A DNA stretch of 15,160 nt from Comamonadaceae bacterium. GTDB taxonomy: Bacteria > Pseudomonadota > Gammaproteobacteria > Burkholderiales > Burkholderiaceae_C. This document shows, piece after piece, positions 6,323-14,203 of this stretch. The position numbers were made by a program, and so were the translations under genes. Location: contig CANGCZ010000017.1 in the NCBI GenBank assembly GCA_947452325.1, forward strand, positions 1 through 15,160, read 5' to 3'. The notes under the pieces are model-generated. The model did no database searches. It was given only the letters and a program-made list of their open reading frames with translations, and was not told the DNA's origin. Numbering within the stretch: position 1 is the first letter of the stretch; the number at the start of each line of letters is the position of its first letter.

Positions 6323-7144
6323 TCAGGGTTTGGCAGATGCAGGTTTGAAGGGGCTGAGGCTTTTGGCTTTGTCCCAGAGTTCGACAAGGCCATCTTCTGC
6401 GGGTGATTTGCTGGCCAGGATGGACACGTGCTTGCCGCTGGCAATGTCTTTGAGTCGTTGTTGTTCGGCCAGCACCTTGAGCACATAACCGCCGTCTTCG
6501 CCGCTGTTACCTGCGCCCACATATTGGCGCAGTCCGGCCTCAATGCTGCCGTTGCGGTCTATGGACTCACGCAACACACTGGCGCCGACACGCATATTGG
6601 CAATCGGGTCAAAAGCGGCAAATTCACCACCAAAGTTGTCGTATTTTTCGGTGTGCACATCGGTGCGGACTTGCATCAGGCCTTGCGCGCCCATGGTGCT
6701 TTGGGCAAACGGGTTGAAACTGGATTCCACAGCCATCACCGCCAGGATGAGGGTGGGGTCCAGTTTTTTCTGCGGTCCGAGTTCGTAAGCTTCTGCGACC
6801 AAAGCGCTGATCGGTTCTGGCGCTACCCGGTATTTGCGGCTCAACCAAAATGCGATAGCCGATTGTTCTTTGGGCAAATCCTGGGGATCGACGGCGGTGG
6901 CGCGGTCAACGGCGCTGGCGTCTTCGTTGAAACCGAAATCCAGACCGTGGCGGCTTTGCAACCAGTCGATCAACTCTACTTCGACGCTGGAGCGCAAATC
7001 GGGCTGTGAACTGAATACCACCAGAAAACAGAAAACCGCCAGTCCAAGCAAGGCCAGGCCGCTGTGCGTGATCAGAAAAAAGCCTTGGCCGACGTCGGCC
7101 AGAAATACTTTGGCCGATTGCTTGAAGGTATCGATAATTTGCAT
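6323..7144 (-). CDS. Membrane-anchored lytic transglycosylase (SLT domain)
   Basis: The product has 273 residues. A single transmembrane segment (about 28-45, SGLALLGLAVFCFLVVF) anchors it to the inner membrane with the rest in the periplasm. The SLT domain (about 115-235) has the catalytic glutamate E140 in LAVMAVESSFNPFAQS, followed by MGAQGLMQV and a later YVGAG segment. It should cleave peptidoglycan glycan strands to 1,6-anhydro ends. It is distinct from lipoprotein MltC-type enzymes, having no lipobox. It is the first gene of a minus-strand block that continues through glyA and nrdR to the pilin genes; a role in opening the wall for pili is possible but not shown. The reading frame is firm, the substrate class follows from the family. 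Confidence 0.88.
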   Translation of the reverse strand: MQIIDTFKQSAKVFLADVGQGFFLITHSGLALLGLAVFCFLVVFSSQPDLRSSVEVELIDWLQSRHGLDFGFNEDASAVDRATAVDPQDLPKEQSAIAFWLSRKYRVAPEPISALVAEAYELGPQKKLDPTLILAVMAVESSFNPFAQSTMGAQGLMQVRTDVHTEKYDNFGGEFAAFDPIANMRVGASVLRESIDRNGSIEAGLRQYVGAGNSGEDGGYVLKVLAEQQRLKDIASGKHVSILASKSPAEDGLVELWDKAKSLSPFKPASAKP

Positions 7145-7220
7145 AGGCTTATTTTAAGCTTTAGCCCTCTCGACCCTGTCACAATACAGAGCTTAGCCCA
7201 AACGGGTACAAATTAGCGAA
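7145..7220. promoter_or_regulatory. Divergent intergenic region, probable promoters for both sides
   Basis: These 76 bases separate the minus-strand transglycosylase block from the plus-strand DUF349 gene, so both promoters must lie here or inside the flanking genes. I see a short inverted repeat CTGT-N6-ACAG (about 7176-7189) but no convincing -35/-10 pair on either strand and no strong ribosome site. Confidence 0.4.
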
Positions 7221-10154
7221 TTGAACGCCGTGAATTCCCCTACCCACAGTTCCCCTGACCTCACCGCCCTGGACGCACTCACCGGCGGTGCATTGACAGC
7301 CGCCACCTCCGGCGAACGTTTGACGCGTGTGCGTGAATGGTTGAACACCGAGCCTGGACTTGACCTGCTGCAAACCGTTTTCAAGGAATTGAGCGCGCGC
7401 GACAAGGGTGCGGCCAAACCGGTGAAAGAAAAAATCGACGACCTGCGTCGCGCAAAAAACCAAGACACCTTGGCCGCGGAGTGGGCTGAAAAAGCGCAGG
7501 TGTTGCTCGCGGCCAGCCGCTTGAATGTGGCGGACGCCATGGCCTGGGCGCGTGACACGGCCAAGGCCGGTGCGCCCTTGTCGCGCGAACCGCTGGCGGG
7601 TTTGCGCCTGGCACTGGCCGATCGGGTCAAACACATTGAAGAACTGGCGCACCGCGCTCAGGTATTGCGCGAGTCGGCCTTGTTGATGGCCCAGCGCATC
7701 GAAGTTTTGTCAACCAAAGCCTGGACCGAAGCGCTGGAGTTGCAGGCCACACTGGCTCACGATATCGACCGTTTTCAGCAGGAATGGCAGTCTTTGGGCG
7801 GCGACGCCCATTGGCAAAGCGTAGACCCCAAATACCCACAGACACTCAACGAAAGCGCACAACATATTCAATTGGTGTGGGATGCGTTTTCAGCTGCGTT
7901 GACGCAAACACAAGCCGCTGCACAAGATGCCAGCCTGCCTTTGCCTGCCGTGCCGGCCTGGGCCGACCAATTGAGGCAATCGCGTGGCGAAGCGGTCAAA
8001 CTCGCGCCTGCTGTGAACGCCCGCCCGCCGGTGGATCCGGCCTTGCGTGCCCAAGCGCAGCAAACGGTGCAGGAAGTGTTGCAGCAACTTGAGGTCGAAC
8101 TCTTGCTAGGCCACAGCAAAGCCACCACTGCGCTCGCAGCCGCTTTGAAACTGGCTTTGAAAACCCACGCCAAGTCCATCGATCATGAGCTCGAGACCAA
8201 GGCCCAGCAGGCGTTGACCAAGGCCGCTGAACTCGAAGGTTGGCAACGTTGGCGCGCCGATCAGATTCGCACCGAGCTGGTGGCCAAGGCCGAAGCTTTG
8301 CTCAAACCGCTCAAGCCCTTGACAGAAACGCCGGCGGTTGAACCGCCCAAAGCCGATGACGCACCCGTGGAGGCTGTTGCCCACACGGAAGCAAGCACGG
8401 ATGAGCCAGCACCTGTTGCCAGCGCTGAGACAACGGCTGAAACTGCCTCTGATGAAGCGCCAGCACCGGTCAAAATCAGGATCAAAGGCAAGGGCAAGTC
8501 CCCGGCCACTGTGCCGCAAGTGACCGAGTGGGTGCCGGTGGTCACCGGTCGCAAACTGCAAGACAGCTTGCGTCAGTTGCGTGAGGCCTGGAAACAAACC
8601 GATCAGGGCGGCCAACCCAATCACGCTTTGTGGAAGCGTTTTGATCAGGCCTGTAACCGCGCTTACCCGTTTGTGCAGGAGTGGCTGGAAAAGGCCAAAG
8701 CTGAATCGCAGGCGCACCGTGAACAGCGCTTGGCTTTGCTGGCCGAAGTCGCAGCCTGGACCGAGGCCCATGCCGGCAATACCGACTGGAAACAACAGGC
8801 CCGTGAACTGCACCAGTTCTCAGAACGCTGGCGCACCAGTGGTCATTTGAGTGAGAAAGCTTTTGCTGAAATGCAAGCCCAGTGGAAGGCCGCCATGTCG
8901 GCTGCGCATGCGGGACTCGAGCAAGCGGAGAACGCCAGCATTGCCCGACGTCGGGCCATGATTGACGAGGCCAAACAACTGGCCGCGGCCGGCAGCTTGC
9001 GCATAGACGCAGTCAAGGCCTTGCAACAACGCTGGCAAGCCGAGTCGCAATCCATTGCCCTGGACCGCAAGCTGGCGCAAAAACTCTGGGACGCATTCCG
9101 TCAGCCCTTAGACGAAGCCTTTCAGCGCAAAACCCAAGAGCGCAGCGTTCAAGCCCAGGCTTTGTCGGCTCACGATCAAGCGGTGCTTGATGCATCAAAT
9201 GCTTTGGAAAAAGCCATTGCCCAAGGGGATGCAGCACTTATCCGTCAGGCCATGCAGCACCTGAATTTGGTGATCACCGGCAAGGCGGTGGCTGCTGCGA
9301 CGACTGCGCAGGAAAGCAAACCCGTCCAAGCACAAGCAAGCCAGTCAAGTTCAACTGAAGATGTGCCAGCCACAGAAACGCCTGTCGCAGAACTGTCAAC
9401 TGAAGCCGGGCAAGATACACCGCTTGAGCAGACAGCAACTGAAGAATCTCCGGCTGATACACAACCTGGCGATGCACCGGCCGCTGCCCCTGTCAAAGCA
9501 CCAGCACCTGCGAAAAAAGTGGTGGCTGTGCGTGGCGACGACCGGCCGGGTCAAAAGAAAACCGAACCTGTGGTGGCAGGACGTTTTGGCGACAAGCCCG
9601 GCGCGCGCCGCAACGAACGCGACGCACCCGGCAGGCGCAACGATCGTGATGCACCGCCGCGAGGCCGTGAGCGCGAACCGTTTGCAGACCGGGGTCCGCG
9701 TTTGGGTGATGCCGCTTTCCGCGCCCAGCGCAACGCCATTGAACAAGCTGAAAACATTTTGAAAAAACTGGCCATGCAAGCGCATGGCGAAACCTTGGTG
9801 CATTTGCTGTCGGCATGGCAGCAAAGGCAGTCTGATCAATTGCCGCCGGCCAAGGAATTGGGTAACCGCGTGAGTGCGGGGCAGCGACAGGCCTGGGTGC
9901 AAGCTTTGCAAACAGACGCCAAAGGCGATGCCGCTACCGCTTTGCTTAGGCTGGAAATCGCAGCAGAGGTGAACACACCGGCAGACCATCAGCCAGCGCG
10001 TCGCCAATTGCAACTGCAATTGCTGATCAAACGCAACGAAGCGCCACCGGCACAAACCTGGGCGCAAGACATGGCCGTGGTATTGCAATCGGCCTATGAC
10101 GCTGATGCAGCGCAGCGCGTACAAGCTGTGCTGCGGGTGTTGCTCAAACGTTAA
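7221..10154 (+). CDS. Large DUF349-domain protein
   Basis: The product has about 977 residues and no signal peptide or membrane segment, so it is probably cytosolic. It starts with the Comamonadaceae-type segment LDALTGGALTAATSGERLTRVREWL, then long Ala/Glu/Gln-rich helices. DUF349-like helical units with the pattern W-x-[AS]-x-G are seen near residues 145-230, 436-500, 520-580 and 600-650 (for example LREAWKQTDQGG and WRTSGHLSEKAF). Two disordered Ala/Pro/Glu/Thr linkers lie at about 363-433 and 693-767. A basic, Arg/Asp/Gly-rich stretch follows at about 770-830 (RNERDAPGRRNDRDAP), before a helical C-terminal part. The function of DUF349 is not established. The start is uncertain: TTG at 7221 or GTG at 7230. 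The gene stands alone between divergent and convergent neighbours. Confidence 0.92.
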   Translation: MNAVNSPTHSSPDLTALDALTGGALTAATSGERLTRVREWLNTEPGLDLLQTVFKELSARDKGAAKPVKEKIDDLRRAKNQDTLAAEWAEKAQVLLAASRLNVADAMAWARDTAKAGAPLSREPLAGLRLALADRVKHIEELAHRAQVLRESALLMAQRIEVLSTKAWTEALELQATLAHDIDRFQQEWQSLGGDAHWQSVDPKYPQTLNESAQHIQLVWDAFSAALTQTQAAAQDASLPLPAVPAWADQLRQSRGEAVKLAPAVNARPPVDPALRAQAQQTVQEVLQQLEVELLLGHSKATTALAAALKLALKTHAKSIDHELETKAQQALTKAAELEGWQRWRADQIRTELVAKAEALLKPLKPLTETPAVEPPKADDAPVEAVAHTEASTDEPAPVASAETTAETASDEAPAPVKIRIKGKGKSPATVPQVTEWVPVVTGRKLQDSLRQLREAWKQTDQGGQPNHALWKRFDQACNRAYPFVQEWLEKAKAESQAHREQRLALLAEVAAWTEAHAGNTDWKQQARELHQFSERWRTSGHLSEKAFAEMQAQWKAAMSAAHAGLEQAENASIARRRAMIDEAKQLAAAGSLRIDAVKALQQRWQAESQSIALDRKLAQKLWDAFRQPLDEAFQRKTQERSVQAQALSAHDQAVLDASNALEKAIAQGDAALIRQAMQHLNLVITGKAVAAATTAQESKPVQAQASQSSSTEDVPATETPVAELSTEAGQDTPLEQTATEESPADTQPGDAPAAAPVKAPAPAKKVVAVRGDDRPGQKKTEPVVAGRFGDKPGARRNERDAPGRRNDRDAPPRGREREPFADRGPRLGDAAFRAQRNAIEQAENILKKLAMQAHGETLVHLLSAWQQRQSDQLPPAKELGNRVSAGQRQAWVQALQTDAKGDAATALLRLEIAAEVNTPADHQPARRQLQLQLLIKRNEAPPAQTWAQDMAVVLQSAYDADAAQRVQAVLRVLLKR
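9600..9671 (+). repeat. Arg/Asp-rich degenerate repeats inside the DUF349 gene
   Basis: The translated stretch repeats RN[ED]RDAP[GP]R twice and then RGRERE. It is basic, low in complexity and probably unstructured, much like nucleic-acid-binding RG-type tails. The DNA copies have diverged at synonymous sites, so the repeat is seen best at protein level. Confidence 0.55.
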
Positions 10155-10156
10155 TG

Positions 10157-10180
10157 CAGGCTTTGGCCTGTTTATTTGCT
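10157..10180 (+). terminator. Weak possible terminator after the DUF349 gene
   Basis: A 5-bp stem (10157-10161, CAGGC, with 10166-10170) and a TTTG loop are followed by a T-rich but interrupted run (TTTATTTGC). It lies 2 bases after the stop in the 49-base space before the convergent lpxH end. The stem is short, so efficiency is doubtful. Confidence 0.3.
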
Positions 10181-10203
10181 TGCTTGGCGCTTTGAACCAG
10201 GGC

Positions 10204-11001
10204 TCAAGCCCGGTTTGACAGAGCCAGTCTGTCAAAACCTTGGCCTGCTTGCCAGTGCAAGGCCTGCAATCGCGGCGCGGCGGCGCCTGCGTCCCAGTCA
10301 CTCAAGACACAGCGAGTCAATCCCGGGCTGAGCGCATGCGTGCCCGGGCGGTGCGTATGCCCGTGCAACAGCAAAACAGCCTGATGCTGTGTCAGCCAGT
10401 CTATGGCTGCAGCCGTGTCCACGTCAGCCCAAACTGTTTGCATTGCTTTGCGAGATTCGCTTTGCGCGCGCATATCGCGGGCTTGTTGTAAACGCCGCGA
10501 CAGAGGTTGAGCCAAAAAAGCCTGCTGCCATGCCGGAGAACGCACTTCGGCCCTGAACAATTGGTAGTCGGTGTCATCTAGACACAAGGCGTCTCCATGG
10601 CTGAGCAGCCAAGTCAATTCTGAAGTCTGCAGTACACAGGGATCATTCAACGCTTGCATGCCGCCGGCTTCACAAGCCGCGTTGCCGAGCAAAAAATCCC
10701 GGTTACCGGCTATCCAGTAAACCGGCATGCGTTGGCTGACAGCGTGTATGCGGTTCAGGCAATCGCGTTCGAAAGTGGCCTGCGGGTCGTCCAAGATGTC
10801 GTCGCCGACCCAGACTTCAAACAAATCACCCAGGATGAATAAAGCATCTGCCTGCAAATGCAACAGGTAGTCAGCCCAGGCTTGGAAAGTGGCAGTGTCG
10901 GCAGCCTCTAAGTGCACGTCCGATAAAAAAGCCAACTGAGAAAGTTGGCGGGCATCAACAGACGCAGGCAGCGGTGTGAGCCGGTTGTCAACTGCTGCCA
11001 T
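10204..11001 (-). CDS. lpxH: UDP-2,3-diacylglucosamine diphosphatase LpxH
   Basis: The product has 265 residues of the calcineurin-like phosphoesterase family. It hydrolyses UDP-2,3-diacylglucosamine to lipid X and UMP, the fourth step of lipid A synthesis, on the inner face of the inner membrane. All metal-binding motifs are present: D28-V-H30, G58-D59-LFEVWVGDD, G99-N100-R-D102, H135-G-D137 and H213-G-H-T-H217. About 20 residues precede the first conserved strand, longer than in E. coli LpxH; a later start is possible, and no clear ribosome site decides. It begins 12 bases after the ppiB stop and is the last gene of the TPR-ppiA-ppiB-lpxH block. Confidence 0.95.
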   Translation of the reverse strand: MAAVDNRLTPLPASVDARQLSQLAFLSDVHLEAADTATFQAWADYLLHLQADALFILGDLFEVWVGDDILDDPQATFERDCLNRIHAVSQRMPVYWIAGNRDFLLGNAACEAGGMQALNDPCVLQTSELTWLLSHGDALCLDDTDYQLFRAEVRSPAWQQAFLAQPLSRRLQQARDMRAQSESRKAMQTVWADVDTAAAIDWLTQHQAVLLLHGHTHRPGTHALSPGLTRCVLSDWDAGAAAPRLQALHWQAGQGFDRLALSNRA

Positions 11002-11013
11002 GGCGCAACGGCT

Positions 11014-11520
11014 TTAAAGCAGCACTGCTTTGCTGATCAGCACGTCGTCCTTGGGCACATCGTCGTGAAAACCGCGACGGCCTGTGCTTACTTTGGTGAT
11101 GGCGTCAACCACCTCGGTGCCGGCTATGACTTTGCCAAAAACCGCATAACCCCAACCGGACGGCGTGGGCGAGGAATGGTTGAGAAAGTCGTTGTCTTTG
11201 ACGTTGATGAAAAACTGCGAAGTCGCCGAATGCGGGTCGTTGGTGCGCGCCATGGCAACGGTGTAGCAGTCGTTGGTCAAACCGTTATTGGCTTCGTTTT
11301 CAAGTTTGGTGCCGACTTTTTTCTCTTTCAGACCCGGGCTCATGCCACCGCCTTGCACCATGAAGCCGGGAATAACCCGATGAAAAATCGTGTCGTCGTA
11401 ATGGCCTTGTTCTACATAGGCGAGGAAATTGGCCACGGTTTTCGGGGCTTTGTCAGCATCAAGTTCCAGCGTAATAACGCCATGGTCTTGGATGTGCAGT
11501 TCGACTTGCGGGTTAGACAT
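11014..11520 (-). CDS. ppiB: Cytosolic cyclophilin-type peptidyl-prolyl isomerase
   Basis: The product has 168 residues with no signal peptide. It catalyses cis-trans isomerisation of Xaa-Pro bonds to help protein folding in the cytosol. Active-site residues are in place: R48, F53, M54 and Q56 in FHRVIPGFMVQGGG, and F104 in SATSQFFINV, equivalent to human cyclophilin A Arg55, Phe60, Met61, Gln63 and Phe113. It starts 2 bases after the stop of the closely related exported cyclophilin, so the pair arose by duplication or is an old tandem, and is translated together. Confidence 0.95.
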   Translation of the reverse strand: MSNPQVELHIQDHGVITLELDADKAPKTVANFLAYVEQGHYDDTIFHRVIPGFMVQGGGMSPGLKEKKVGTKLENEANNGLTNDCYTVAMARTNDPHSATSQFFINVKDNDFLNHSSPTPSGWGYAVFGKVIAGTEVVDAITKVSTGRRGFHDDVPKDDVLISKAVLL

Positions 11521-11522
11521 GA

Positions 11523-12119
11523 TTATTTCACCAAGGTTGCGGATTGAATGATGACCTGGTTCAAAGGCGCATCGGTAGGAAAGGGGCCGCCGGGGCCGGT
11601 AGGCATTTGTCGGATGCGGGTGACCACATCCATGCCTGAGATGACTTTGCCAAAGACCACATAGCCCCAGCCTTGGCCCGAAGGGGCCCGGTGGTCCAGA
11701 AAATCATTGTCTTTGACATTGATGAAAAACTGGGCGGTCGCAGAGTGGGGATTGTTGGTGCGTGCCATGGCCAGCGTGCCGACGGTGTTGTGCAAGCCGC
11801 CTTTGGCAGCAGCTTCAACGCCTTCGTGTTTGATCGGTGCGCGGGTAGGTTTCTCGTTGTATTTGCTGTCGTAACCACCGCCTTGAATCATAAAATTATT
11901 GATCACACGGTGAAAAATCGTGCCGTTGTAATGACCGTCATTGACATAGCTTAAAAAGTTTTCCACGGTATTCGGTGTTTTCTCAGGGTACAACTCCACA
12001 ACGAATTCGCCCGCGCTGGTGACAAACTTGACTTGCGGGGTGGATTGCGCCTGAGCGCTCAAGCCCAGACCCAGCGTAATGAACAGGCACAAGGCCAGGC
12101 GACGGGAAGTGATCATCAT
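11523..12119 (-). CDS. ppiA: Periplasmic cyclophilin-type peptidyl-prolyl isomerase
   Basis: The product has 198 residues. Residues 1-24 are a Sec signal peptide (MMITSRRLALCLFITLG..., cut at AQA|Q), so the enzyme acts in the periplasm. Catalytic residues are conserved: R71, F76, M77 and Q79 in FHRVINNFMIQGGG, plus SATAQFFINV. It assists folding of exported proteins. Its ATG (12117-12119) overlaps the stop of the TPR gene by four bases; a second ATG follows at once. The cytosolic paralogue ppiB follows after 2 bases. The family is certain, the symbol follows from the compartment. Confidence 0.95.
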   Translation of the reverse strand: MMITSRRLALCLFITLGLGLSAQAQSTPQVKFVTSAGEFVVELYPEKTPNTVENFLSYVNDGHYNGTIFHRVINNFMIQGGGYDSKYNEKPTRAPIKHEGVEAAAKGGLHNTVGTLAMARTNNPHSATAQFFINVKDNDFLDHRAPSGQGWGYVVFGKVISGMDVVTRIRQMPTGPGGPFPTDAPLNQVIIQSATLVK

Positions 12120-12694
12120 GGTTTTGGCAAGGTGAGTTGAAGAACGGATTGAAGAGCTTGCATTTTGCCGCTCAAAGGCGTTGATTTTCCGCCGAGCTTT
12201 TCGGCACTCAGGTAAGAGCGATGCGCCAAATGCAAGAGTATGTCGCCCAGATTTTCATGGGCAATCGCGTAGGCCGGGTTGTTGCGCAACGCGAGTTCAA
12301 ACTCGCGCTTGGCTTCGTCCAAACGGCCGTTGGCAGCCAGCATCACGCCCAGGTTGTTGTGAACCTCAGGCAATTCAGGGTATTCCTCTGCCAGCTGCTG
12401 GTAAATCTCGAGTGCTTCATTTTTGCGCTGCAAGTTTTCAAGCAGACGAGCGCGCCAAAAACGCATTTGCGGGTCTCGCGGGCGTTCAGTTAAGTATTGA
12501 TCGATTTCTTCCAGCGCACCCTGCCAATCGCGTTGGATCATTTTTTTCTGCACTTCGTCATGCGGCAAACCACGGTAATCGCGTTCGGTAGAAGTTTGCG
12601 CTTGCAAACCCAGACTCAGCGTGAACGCAAGCATCCCCAGGGTGACCCTGATGCAAGCATTCAGACAGTGGGAGGTAAGCGGTATCTGTGGCAT
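12116..12694 (-). CDS. Exported TPR-repeat protein
   Basis: From the ATG at 12692-12694 the product has 192 residues, with a signal peptide at about 1-33 (hydrophobic VTLGMLAFTLSLGL, cut at LQAQ|T). The mature part carries about three TPR helix pairs at residues 56-140, ending in an AIAHENLGDILLHLAHRSY segment typical of these Burkholderiales TPR proteins, and a short helical tail. TPRs mediate protein contacts; the partner is unknown. An in-frame ATG at 12796 would add 34 residues with no signal character and lies in the cysS promoter region, so I prefer the shorter start. The four-base overlap with ppiA suggests translational coupling and a folding or envelope role. Confidence 0.87.
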   Translation of the reverse strand: MPQIPLTSHCLNACIRVTLGMLAFTLSLGLQAQTSTERDYRGLPHDEVQKKMIQRDWQGALEEIDQYLTERPRDPQMRFWRARLLENLQRKNEALEIYQQLAEEYPELPEVHNNLGVMLAANGRLDEAKREFELALRNNPAYAIAHENLGDILLHLAHRSYLSAEKLGGKSTPLSGKMQALQSVLQLTLPKP

Positions 12695-12817
12695 GGCTGT
12701 AAAAAAGAATGCATCCGCTATCGGATACAAACCGGGGGACCCCGATATACTGAGGGCATTGTAGTAGAGAGAATTTACGCACCCTAAGCTGTGCAATTAC
12801 GCTAGATTCAGACAACC
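12695..12817. promoter_or_regulatory. Divergent region between the TPR block and cysS, with two palindromes
   Basis: This space must serve both transcripts. It holds two adjacent dyads: ATCCG-CTAT-CGGAT (12713-12726) and CGGGG-GA-CCCCG (12733-12744). Just after them TATACT (12746-12751) could be a -10 for cysS, and TACAAT on the minus strand (12758-12763) a -10 for the TPR block, but neither has a good -35. The dyads could be an operator or a hairpin. The cysS start lacks an obvious ribosome site. Confidence 0.45.
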
Positions 12818-14203
12818 ATGGCACTTCGTATTTACAACACGCTTGCGCGTGCATTGCAGGAATTTCAGCCGCTGACACCGGGACAGGTGCGCATGTACGT
12901 GTGCGGTATGACGGTTTACGATTTCTGCCATATCGGACACGCCCGTTCTATGGTTGCTTTTGATGTGGTGCAACGCTGGCTCAAACAGTCTGGACTGCAA
13001 GTTCACTATGTCCGCAACATCACCGACATTGACGACAAAATCATTCGCCGGGCCACAGAAAACGCAGAGTCGATTCGCGCACTCACCGATCGCATGATCG
13101 ATGCCTTGCACCAGGACGCAGACGCGCTGGGCATTGAGCGTCCGCAGGCAGAACCGCGTGCTACCGACCATGTGAGCGGCATGCTCAAGTTAATCGCTAC
13201 GCTTGAAGACAAAGGCCTTGCCTACCGCAGCGCCAATGGAGACGTCAATTACGCCGTGCGCAAATTTGCGGGCTACGGTAAGTTGTCGGGCAAATCCTTG
13301 GACGAGTTGCATGCGGGCGAACGCGTGGCCGTGCTCGACGGCAAACAAGACCCGCTGGACTTTGTGCTGTGGAAATCCGCCAAACCCGATGAACCTGCCG
13401 AGGTGAAATGGGACAGTGCATTTGGCAGTGGCCGGCCCGGTTGGCACATCGAATGCTCTGCCATGGCGTGCAGCTTGCTTGGCGAGTCATTCGATATCCA
13501 TGGCGGCGGTGCCGACTTACAGTTCCCTCACCACGAAAACGAAATCGCGCAAAGCGAAGGCGCTTTCGGTGTGCCCATGGCGCGGTTTTGGATGCACAAC
13601 GGCTTCATCAATGTGGACAACGTCAAGATGTCCAAAAGCCTGGGCAATTTCTTCACCATCCGCGATGTGTTCAAGCAATACCGGCCCGAGGAAGTGCGCT
13701 TCTTTGTCGTGCGTAGCCATTACCGCAGCCCTTTGAATTTCAGTGACCAGCACTTGGACGATGCGCGTGCTTCCCTCAAGCGGCTGTACACCGCATTGCA
13801 AGCGGTTGCCCCTCAGCCGGTCAGCATCGATTGGAGCCAGCCATACGCGGCGCGTTTCAAAGCGGCCATGGACGAAGATTTCGGCACCCCCGAAGCGGTG
13901 GCAGTGTTGTTTGATTTGGCCGCTGAGGTCAATCGCAGCCAATCAGCCGAGTTGAGCGGTTTGCTCAAGGCTTTAGGCGGGGTGCTGGGTTTGCTCCAAA
14001 CCGATCCGCTGGTTTTCTTGCAAACCGGCAGTGGAGACGAAAACGGCAACGAAACCGCGCACATCGATGCATTGATCGCTGCCCGCGCTGCCGCCAAAGC
14101 CGCCAAAGATTTCGCTTTGGCAGACAACATACGCAAACAACTCAGTGACATGGGCGTGGTGCTGAAAGATTCAGCGCAAGGCACTGTCTGGGAGCGTGCC
14201 TGA
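12818..14203 (+). CDS. cysS: Cysteinyl-tRNA synthetase
   Basis: The product has 461 residues, the normal bacterial length, and charges tRNA-Cys with cysteine in the cytosol. The class I signatures are HIGH at 38-41 (DFCHIGHARS) and KMSKS at 270-274. Zinc ligands that select cysteine are C29, C213, H238 and E242 (MYVCGMTVYD, WHIECSAM, FPHHENE). The C-terminal anticodon-binding part ends with FALADNIRKQLSDMGVVLKDS. The stop overlaps the next start by one base (TGATG), so the DNA glycosylase is translationally coupled. The promoter must lie in the divergent region before 12818. Confidence 0.98.
   Translation: MALRIYNTLARALQEFQPLTPGQVRMYVCGMTVYDFCHIGHARSMVAFDVVQRWLKQSGLQVHYVRNITDIDDKIIRRATENAESIRALTDRMIDALHQDADALGIERPQAEPRATDHVSGMLKLIATLEDKGLAYRSANGDVNYAVRKFAGYGKLSGKSLDELHAGERVAVLDGKQDPLDFVLWKSAKPDEPAEVKWDSAFGSGRPGWHIECSAMACSLLGESFDIHGGGADLQFPHHENEIAQSEGAFGVPMARFWMHNGFINVDNVKMSKSLGNFFTIRDVFKQYRPEEVRFFVVRSHYRSPLNFSDQHLDDARASLKRLYTALQAVAPQPVSIDWSQPYAARFKAAMDEDFGTPEAVAVLFDLAAEVNRSQSAELSGLLKALGGVLGLLQTDPLVFLQTGSGDENGNETAHIDALIAARAAAKAAKDFALADNIRKQLSDMGVVLKDSAQGTVWERA

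Noticed and set aside
8106..8813. Minus-strand open frame of 235 codons
   Set aside because: It lies fully inside the DUF349 gene on the opposite strand and its composition reflects the high-G+C complement.
9396..10301. Long minus-strand open frame (301 codons) opposite the DUF349 gene
   Set aside because: It is antisense to a well-supported coding region, is rich in Cys, His and Arg typical of a shadow frame, and has no recognisable domain.
12695..12796. Upstream ATG of the TPR gene
   Set aside because: The added 34 residues lack signal-peptide character and cover the divergent promoter region; the ATG at 12694 leads straight into a signal peptide.
12695..12817. A T-box or other riboswitch controlling cysS
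   Set aside because: T-box leaders belong mainly to Firmicutes and related groups, and the space is too short and lacks the T-box sequence.
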